From assembly GCA_003278875.1 (NCBI GenBank), contig QCCQ01000009.1, forward strand, positions 1 through 50,426: a stretch of DNA of 50,426 bases, given 5' to 3'. Of this stretch, positions 44,920 through 50,426 are shown piece after piece. The DNA is from Prochlorococcus sp. AG-347-L21 (GTDB lineage Bacteria; Cyanobacteriota; Cyanobacteriia; PCC-6307; Cyanobiaceae). Numbering within the stretch: position 1 is the first letter of the stretch; every line of letters starts with the position of its first letter. The translations under genes and the position numbers were made by a program. The notes under the pieces are model-generated. The model saw only the letters and a list, made by a program, of their open reading frames with translations, did not search any database and was not told the DNA's origin.

Positions 44920-45702
44920 TTATGAGCAAATAAGATTCCATTGTCTTGAGATTGTTTTGCTCCTTCTCCAGGAATAAAATTCATTATTGAATTTGTATGT
45001 GCATAAATTTGAGATGTCTATATTTGTATGAGGGATGTTCTCATTTAAAAGTTGTCTATAGGCAGATCTTTTTAGATCAAGTTGATTTAAGTTTTGCTCT
45101 CTGAAGTGATTTGAATCATTAAAACAAAAATCTTTTTTAGTTTTTGTCAATTTGACAGTTATGTTTTTGTTTTCGGCCTTTCTATAAAATTCTTTGAAAG
45201 TAATCTTATCAACAAGATAATTTTCCTTGGAAATCGCTGGTCCTATTGCAACAAGTAAGTCATCTCTAGATGTCCCAAAAGTATCGAAAATTTTTACCAT
45301 ATTTTTTATTATTTTTTTTTCTAAACCTTTTCTTCCACAATGCAATGTTGCTACATTTCTTGTCCTTTTATCTGCAAAAAATATTGGCATACAATCAGCT
45401 GTATAAACCCATAAGTTTTGACTGCATTTATTGCCAACAAGACCATCTGCATCAGTCTTAGTTCCTTTTTGTGAATGAGATCCAAACACTATCACATTAC
45501 TGTGAATTTGATTGGAAACACAATTTATAGAATTTTGATTAAAGTGATTCCCTAATAATTGAAGAAATTTCTCAGAGCAAGACTTCGTGAAATATGCATG
45601 TTTGAAATTATTTTGACTAAGAATAGGTGATGAATAATACTCAAATTTTTTGTTTTGAATATAAATTTCATCTCTTGAGAAATATATTTCTTTGTAAGGA
45701 AT
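44920..45702 (-). CDS. Laccase-domain (YfiH/PgeF) protein, unusual start
   Basis: Core motifs of the COG1496 family are clear: YTADCMPIFFADKRT, LHCGRKGLEKKIIKNMV, VAIGPAISKENY, and NLCTYKFNNEFYSWRR. The first ATG/GTG/TTG is GTG 45495, but the frame is open to 45732 and the upstream part is family-like (HAYFTKS, then NQIHSNVIVFGS). The start given here is ATT 45702, preceded by GGAGCAGG, a good ribosome-binding site; the true start could differ. Homologues act as purine nucleoside phosphorylases or edit peptidoglycan precursors. Same strand as tab2, 22 bp downstream. Confidence 0.75.
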   Translation of the reverse strand: MPYKEIYFSRDEIYIQNKKFEYYSSPILSQNNFKHAYFTKSCSEKFLQLLGNHFNQNSINCVSNQIHSNVIVFGSHSQKGTKTDADGLVGNKCSQNLWVYTADCMPIFFADKRTRNVATLHCGRKGLEKKIIKNMVKIFDTFGTSRDDLLVAIGPAISKENYLVDKITFKEFYRKAENKNITVKLTKTKKDFCFNDSNHFREQNLNQLDLKRSAYRQLLNENIPHTNIDISNLCTYKFNNEFYSWRRSKTISRQWNLICS

Positions 45703-45724
45703 AGTTCCTGCTCCTAAGCTGAAT

Positions 45725-46630
45725 TTATTTAATTAATTCAATATCTCTTAAGATCCAGAATCCTGCAAATTTTTCGATATACGGCGTTGACTGTATGGAA
45801 ATAAATTGATAACCAAAAGAATTTTTTTTATTCTTTAAAAACTTTGTATTCAAAATGTTTGCATCTTTTTCTGGTAAATCAGTTACCAGCCACTTATCAT
45901 CTTCTGAAGCTTCAAGTATGAGTTGGTTTTTATTCATGACTAATTTAATAGGTTCCAAACAACTGAACCATGCAGAAAGTGCTAAAGATCTATCTTTGCT
46001 AAAAAGTCTTAATCCTGGAACTAAGTAATTATCATCTAAATCTTGCTGAATTGGGAAAATATCTCCAAATTCTATAGGCCAATTTTCCGCTGATTTTAAT
46101 TCGCCAATTGATATTTCAGAGATAGTTAAAGCATCGCCTCTAACTGCTTCTGGCAGAGGTTGAGGAGGGTTTTCCATTTTAGAAGAAAAAGTAGGGGCTA
46201 ATACACCTCTTACATAACCTTTTTCCTTTGGATAAATCTCTTTCTCAAGAAATTCGATTCTATCTAATAAATCGTAAGTTCTCCTACTTACAATAGCCTC
46301 AATACTAAGGGCTTCAAGAGATTTTTTAATGATCGATTTCATTGACGACCTCCAGAATCGAACTATTGAAGGTTTCTCCCACCCTTGTTTTTTTGCATCA
46401 CTTATTGCTTCAGTTAGTGCGTTTGTAAGCCATACTGAGTTAACTTCATTGGCAGGACATTTTTTATTCCAAAGAAAAATATCTTCTGTCTTATAACTGC
46501 TTGTAGAGCAAATAATTAACTCCCACCTTTTTTTTCCGTTTGATTCAATAATTGGCCTTGAGTAAAAGTCTAATTCCCAATTTGAAATTTTTAATTTAAG
46601 ACTCGACTCTATTTTTTTGTTGATGTTCAT
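45725..46630 (-). CDS. Tab2/Atab2 family RNA-binding protein
   Basis: 301 aa, the family length. Blocks: WELDFYSRPI, WELIICST, KPSIVRFWRSSMKSIIKKS, SRRTYDLLDRI and the C-terminal FAGFWILRDIELIK signature. In Chlamydomonas and Arabidopsis, Tab2 proteins bind the psaB leader and promote photosystem I translation; the cyanobacterial role is inferred. The ATG overlaps the S1-like stop (ATGA), so it is coupled to a ribosomal S1 homologue. Confidence 0.93.
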   Translation of the reverse strand: MNINKKIESSLKLKISNWELDFYSRPIIESNGKKRWELIICSTSSYKTEDIFLWNKKCPANEVNSVWLTNALTEAISDAKKQGWEKPSIVRFWRSSMKSIIKKSLEALSIEAIVSRRTYDLLDRIEFLEKEIYPKEKGYVRGVLAPTFSSKMENPPQPLPEAVRGDALTISEISIGELKSAENWPIEFGDIFPIQQDLDDNYLVPGLRLFSKDRSLALSAWFSCLEPIKLVMNKNQLILEASEDDKWLVTDLPEKDANILNTKFLKNKKNSFGYQFISIQSTPYIEKFAGFWILRDIELIK

Positions 46631-47832
46631 TTATCTTGTTCTTTTTTATCGAAGAGTGCTTTAGTTTTTAATGCTCTCTCTGTGGCTTCTTGCATAACTT
46701 TTTGCTTATCAATAATTAATTCTCCCGCAGAGTTTTCCAGGAGTGCTGTATTGAGACCAATGCGCCCTTTTTCAAGATCAATTTCAGATATCAAAGCTTT
46801 TATAATTTCCCCTTCTCTAAAAACTTCTCGTAAAGAACGAATCGATCCATTTGTTAGTGAGGATTGATGAAGAAGTCCACTTGCTCCTCCTAAATCAATA
46901 AAAAAGCCATATGGTTTTACAGCTAAAACTTCTCCTTCAATTAATTGACCTAATTCTAGACTTGTAAGTTTAGAAACTAATGATGCTTTCTTCTCAGAGA
47001 GAACTAATTTTCTGGATTCTGGATTAACCTCTAGAAATGCCACTTTTAGATTTTTGCCAACAAAAGATTGATAATCTTGACCATCTTCAAGTTGGGATCT
47101 GGGGATAAATCCTCTTAATCCATCTACATCACAAGTAAGCCCACCTCTGTTAAATCCATTAATTAAAACGTTAATTAATTCTCCATTTTTTGCGGAACTT
47201 GATACTCTCTCCCAACTTTGCCTGAGAATTAATGCCCTAGCGCTCACTGTTACCATCCCATCAGCATTTTGTTCTTTGATAACCAAAACTTCCATTTCAA
47301 GGCCTATAGAGAACTTTTCTTTAAAGTTAGTTATGACACCCAAACCACATTCTTTTTTGGGCATATAACCAGGTGCCTTTCCACCAATGTCAACATATAA
47401 TCCATCACTTTCAATTGCTATAACCTTACCTGAAATTGTTTCTCCAGTAGCCCCAATTGGCTCATTTGCATTTAAAGCCTCCAAAAAAGCACTTTCATCA
47501 AAATCGAATTCATCAACTGTTCTTTCTAATTGAAAATCTGTATTTTGCTCAGAAAAATTAAGCGGTCTATTTAAGTCTTGTTGAGTTAAATCTTGTTGAG
47601 AAATATCAAAATCCTTAGTCTTTTCATTACTGTCCTCAATTTCTTTTACTGAATTACCTTTAATGATTTGAGGTTTGATTGCAATATTTTCCTTTTTTAT
47701 ATCTTCTTGCGAATTGTTTTGCTCATTATTTATATTTTGAGAATCTTTCTTGCTTATGTGAAGTACCTGAAGAGGTTTTTTATTGCCCTTTGGTTGGATA
47801 TTATCTTGGGCATTTTTATTACTTGCTCCCAT
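46627..47832 (-). CDS. Ribosomal protein S1 homologue with three S1 domains
   Basis: 401 aa. A low-complexity polar head (residues 1-110, Asn/Gln/Lys/Asp-rich) is followed by three S1 RNA-binding repeats: ISGKVIAIESDGLYVDIGGK, INVLINGFNRGGLTCDVDG, and IEGEVLAVKPYGFFIDLGG with LLHQSSL. This is the shorter cyanobacterial S1 (Rps1b/Nbp1 type) thought to help bind mRNAs without Shine-Dalgarno sites. It heads the run with tab2 and the laccase-domain gene. ATG 47832. Confidence 0.93.
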   Translation of the reverse strand: MGASNKNAQDNIQPKGNKKPLQVLHISKKDSQNINNEQNNSQEDIKKENIAIKPQIIKGNSVKEIEDSNEKTKDFDISQQDLTQQDLNRPLNFSEQNTDFQLERTVDEFDFDESAFLEALNANEPIGATGETISGKVIAIESDGLYVDIGGKAPGYMPKKECGLGVITNFKEKFSIGLEMEVLVIKEQNADGMVTVSARALILRQSWERVSSSAKNGELINVLINGFNRGGLTCDVDGLRGFIPRSQLEDGQDYQSFVGKNLKVAFLEVNPESRKLVLSEKKASLVSKLTSLELGQLIEGEVLAVKPYGFFIDLGGASGLLHQSSLTNGSIRSLREVFREGEIIKALISEIDLEKGRIGLNTALLENSAGELIIDKQKVMQEATERALKTKALFDKKEQDK

Positions 47833-47898
47833 CGTAGGTAAAATAAGAATAATTAATTATTAACATACTCTAAATGTTAGTACTCAAAATTAAAATTA

Positions 47899-48693
47899 AT
47901 GAACTTTAAACCAATATCTAATAAATTTGAATATTTAAATTGGCGAGAAATTGAGAGTATTGCAAAAGAAAAAAGATCAACATTGATTTGGCCATTTGGT
48001 GCTGTTGAGCAACATGGACCTCATTTGCCTCTTGCTACAGATAGTATTTTTGTTGATGACATCATTAGCGAAGTTTTTAAATTATTACCTGCCGATATTC
48101 CATTAAAAAAACTTCCAACTCAATATATTGGGTTTTCGCCAGAACATAAAGGTTTTGCTGGGACAATTTCACTTTCCTCAAATTTAATAACCTCAATGAT
48201 TAAGGAAGTCGGAGGTCAATTATCTGAAATGGGTTTTAAAAGATTGATATTAATAAATGGACATGGAGGTCAAATCTCACTTCTAAATACAGCGGCAAGA
48301 GAGCTAAGAAGTTTCTCACCAGGTATGGCAGTTTTCCCTTGTTTTCTATGGAGTGGTGTTAATGGATTAAGTGAATTGTTAACAAAAACTGAGATCGAGG
48401 ATGGGCTTCATGCCTCTTTAGCTGAAACAAGTTTGATGCTCGCTTTGAGACCAGAATTAGTAGGTGATGAACGCCCAAATGAGGGCATTAAAGGAAAAAT
48501 CCCAGAAGGCTGGAGTCTAGAGGGGAATGCGCCTACTACTTGGCTTACTGACGACTTCAGTAAATCAGGTGTTATTGGAGATAGTAGAGGCGCAAATGAG
48601 TCTTTAGGAAAAAATTTAAAGGAATTATTGATTAATCATTGGTTCAAATTGATTATGAATCTGATGCAATCAGATTGGCCAAACAATTCTTAA
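47899..48693 (+). CDS. Creatininase family amidohydrolase
   Basis: 264 aa. The metal motifs are WPFGAVEQHGPHLPLATDS (Glu, His, Asp ligands), the central LILINGHGGQISLL and the distal Glu in LHASLAETSLML. The family includes creatininase, mycofactocin MftE and FAPy deformylases, so the substrate is unknown. It is divergent from the S1 homologue (66 bp) and 84 bp before ado on the same strand. Confidence 0.93.
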   Translation: MNFKPISNKFEYLNWREIESIAKEKRSTLIWPFGAVEQHGPHLPLATDSIFVDDIISEVFKLLPADIPLKKLPTQYIGFSPEHKGFAGTISLSSNLITSMIKEVGGQLSEMGFKRLILINGHGGQISLLNTAARELRSFSPGMAVFPCFLWSGVNGLSELLTKTEIEDGLHASLAETSLMLALRPELVGDERPNEGIKGKIPEGWSLEGNAPTTWLTDDFSKSGVIGDSRGANESLGKNLKELLINHWFKLIMNLMQSDWPNNS

Positions 48694-48759
48694 ATAAGTT
48701 TAAGTAAAAAATGTGACTTAACAATTGAAACTATTTTCATGATATTTAAATAAACTCTC

Positions 48760-48765
48760 TATAAT
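48760..48765 (+). promoter_or_regulatory. ado: Probable -10 element of ado
   Basis: A perfect TATAAT 13 bp ahead of the first in-frame ATG (48778). Transcription would start near 48772, leaving too short a leader for 48778 but a fair one (about 33 nt) for ATG 48805. No clear -35 is seen, as is common in Prochlorococcus. Confidence 0.5.
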
Positions 48766-48804
48766 CGTGTAATATTCATGCATAATGAGCTAAAGATTAC
48801 TGAC

Positions 48805-49533
48805 ATGCAAACTCTAGAATCAAATAAAAAAACTATTGAAGAATCGATTAATCCGATTTCTTTAGATTTACCCGACTTCACTACAGATTCTTATAAGGAT
48901 GCGTACAGCAGAATAAATGCAATTGTTATAGAGGGAGAGCAAGAGGCTCATGATAATTACATTTCAATAGCAACTTTAATTCCAAATGAGTTAGAGGAAT
49001 TAACTAAATTGGCAAGAATGGAAATGAAGCATAAAAAAGGTTTTACTGCGTGTGGAAGAAATTTAGGTGTAGTTGCTGATATGGATTTTGCTAAAAAATT
49101 CTTTTCTAAATTACATGGTAATTTTCAAGTTGCTCTTGAAAAAGGAAATTTAACAACATGTCTTTTAATACAAGCCATCTTAATTGAAGCATTTGCAATT
49201 TCTGCTTATAACGTCTACATAAGAGTTGCGGATCCCTTTGCAAAAAAAATAACAGAGGGAGTGGTTAAAGATGAATATCTTCATTTAAATTACGGTCAAG
49301 AGTGGCTTAAAGAGAATCTATCAACTTGTAAAAAGGAATTAATAGAAGCTAATAAGGTTAATCTTCCGTTAATTAAAAAGATGTTAGATGAAGTCGCAGA
49401 TGACGCATCAGTTCTAGCTATGGACAGAGAAGAATTGATGGAAGAATTTATGATTGCTTATCAAGATACATTGATGGAAATAGGTCTAGATAATAGAGAA
49501 ATTGCAAGAATGGCTATGGCAGCTATCGTCTAA
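48805..49533 (+). CDS. ado: Aldehyde-deformylating oxygenase (alkane synthesis)
   Basis: 242 aa from ATG 48805; ATG 48778 would add nine residues absent from known relatives (others begin M-x-T-L-E) and lies too close to the TATAAT. The ferritin-like di-iron domain is clear: VIEGEQEAHDNY, ARMEMKHKKGFTACG (E73, H76), LIEAFAISAYNVY and VKDEYLHLNYG. It converts fatty aldehydes to alkanes such as heptadecane plus formate. The reductase that supplies the aldehyde follows 108 bp downstream. Confidence 0.97.
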   Translation: MQTLESNKKTIEESINPISLDLPDFTTDSYKDAYSRINAIVIEGEQEAHDNYISIATLIPNELEELTKLARMEMKHKKGFTACGRNLGVVADMDFAKKFFSKLHGNFQVALEKGNLTTCLLIQAILIEAFAISAYNVYIRVADPFAKKITEGVVKDEYLHLNYGQEWLKENLSTCKKELIEANKVNLPLIKKMLDEVADDASVLAMDREELMEEFMIAYQDTLMEIGLDNREIARMAMAAIV

Positions 49534-49641
49534 TTACATTTCTAATTAATTAAGGCTTTTAATAATTTATCAAACCTATTTAAGTAGTTACCTCTGTGCT
49601 ATTGTTCATAACATCGTATAGAAACCATTTATAAATTTTAA

Positions 49642-50426
49642 ATGTTTGGGTTAATAGGCCACTCAACAAGTTTTGAAGATGCAAAAAGAAAAGCTTCGAT
49701 GCTAGGCTTTGATCATATTGCTGATGGCGACTTGGATGTTTGGTGTACTGCTCCTCCTCAGCTTGTTGAAAATGTAGAAGGTAAGAGTGCAACTGGAATA
49801 TCTATTGAAGGTTCTTATATAGATTCGTGCTTTGTTCCTGAAATGCTTTCTAGGTTTAAAACCGCTAGAAGAAAAGTACTAAATGCTATGGAACTAGCTC
49901 AGAAAAAAGGGATTAATATTACCGCTTTAGGAGGATTTACTTCTATTATTTTTGAGAATTTTAATCTTCTTCAGCATAAACAAATTAGAAATACTTCATT
50001 AGAGTGGGAAAGGTTTACTACTGGCAATACTCATACCGCCTGGGTTATTTGTAAGCAACTAGAAATAAATGCTCCTAGCATTGGGATAGACCTTAAAAAA
50101 GCAACTGTTGCTGTAATTGGTGCTACAGGTGATATTGGTAGTGCTGTTTGTAGGTGGCTTATCAATAAAACTGGGATTTCAGAACTTCTTATGGTAGCAA
50201 GACAACAAGAACCTCTAGCGCTGTTACAAAAAGAATTAGATGGTGGCACCATAAAAAGTTTGGATGAGGCATTGCCTCAGGCGGACATTGTTGTGTGGGT
50301 TGCAAGTATGCCTAAAACTATTGAAATTGATACTTACAACTTAAAGAAACCATGTTTAATGATTGATGGTGGATACCCCAAAAATCTTGATGAGAAATTT
50401 CAGGGTGAAAATATTTATGTTTTAAA
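49642..50426 (+). CDS. aar: Long-chain acyl-ACP reductase, 3' truncated
   Basis: The first 261 codons from ATG 49642; the gene continues past the window. N-terminal [67 protein letters not shown] and the NADPH-binding [18 protein letters not shown] define the cyanobacterial fatty acyl-ACP reductase. It makes the aldehyde used by Ado. An open frame on the opposite strand at 49580-49792 is a shadow. No ribosome-binding site is seen. Confidence 0.97.
   Translation, partial: MFGLIGHSTSFEDAKRKASMLGFDHIADGDLDVWCTAPPQLVENVEGKSATGISIEGSYIDSCFVPEMLSRFKTARRKVLNAMELAQKKGINITALGGFTSIIFENFNLLQHKQIRNTSLEWERFTTGNTHTAWVICKQLEINAPSIGIDLKKATVAVIGATGDIGSAVCRWLINKTGISELLMVARQQEPLALLQKELDGGTIKSLDEALPQADIVVWVASMPKTIEIDTYNLKKPCLMIDGGYPKNLDEKFQGENIYVL

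Noticed and set aside
49580..49792. 70-codon minus-strand frame over the start of aar
   Set aside because: Shadow of the clearly conserved aar N-terminus; no start signal or family features.

Overview
The window is a compact, AT-rich (roughly two-thirds A+T) stretch of a marine picocyanobacterial chromosome. It is almost certainly a high-light-adapted Prochlorococcus. The evidence is the photosystem II factor Psb27, the alkane pair ado/aar, a ferrochelatase with a C-terminal chlorophyll-binding-type tail, a Tab2-family protein, a second S1-like ribosomal protein, very short intergenic gaps and frequent TTG starts. I cannot name the strain. The region is core genome: I see no tRNA, rRNA, CRISPR, IS element, prophage or genomic-island signature. 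A lone tyrosine recombinase sits among housekeeping genes.

Layout. 1-2904 (+): DRTGG-domain protein (cut by the window edge), a DprA-fold protein, YajQ-type protein, a 69-aa orphan and a prohibitin-type SPFH protein. 2976-5351 (-): hemL and xthA. 5424-8586 (+): two orphans, larC and a flippase-like membrane protein. 8583-12070 (-): an operon of yjbQ, pterin dehydratase, His-rich CobW GTPase and a Fe3+ permease. 12180-14339 (+): M32 carboxypeptidase and a catalytically intact pyrophosphatase. 14340-16581 (-): hemC and the principal sigma factor. 16905-19181 (+): priA. 19182-21741 (-): a TPR/DUF3153 protein, argB and DUF2854. 21784-23538: a 60-aa orphan, ssb (-), cobK and cutA. 23545-28220 (-): proS, psb27, purA and a PfkB kinase. 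28395-30683 (+): an HTH protein, a small membrane protein, a second pyrophosphatase with altered active site, an Spx/ArsC-like protein and a frameshifted signal peptidase. 30737-32065 (-): tandem histidine phosphatase. 32181-36899 (+): CPBP protease, an FtsL-like protein, ftsI and transaldolase. 36923-41352 (-): a geranylgeranyl-reductase-like flavoprotein, frr, pyrH, cobO and a tyrosine recombinase. 41418-44913 (+): hemH, ilvB and a secreted SNase-like protein. 44920-47832 (-): rps1-like, tab2 and a laccase-domain gene without a standard start. 47899-50426 (+): creatininase-family protein, ado and aar (cut by the window edge).

Themes. Tetrapyrrole and cobalamin metabolism recurs (hemL, hemC, hemH, cobK, cobO). 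So do division and wall synthesis (FtsL-like, ftsI), translation (proS, frr, S1-like, Tab2) and metal handling (CobW, Fe permease, cutA, larC). Convergent genes are packed end to end: six of nine convergent pairs have 6 bp or less between stop codons, or overlap.

Most unusual items: (1) signal peptidase I split by a +1 shift between an A8 and a T8 tract, separating catalytic Ser from Lys; (2) a second family I pyrophosphatase that has lost one metal-binding Asp and an active-site Tyr while an intact paralogue lies 15 kb away; (3) an uncharacterised single-TM/coiled-coil gene fused by stop/start overlap to ftsI, a candidate FtsL; (4) a laccase-domain gene whose conserved N-terminus has no ATG/GTG/TTG; (5) a Psb27 without a lipoprotein cysteine; (6) several unexplained palindromes between divergent genes. 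I did not find a clearly novel multi-gene system.
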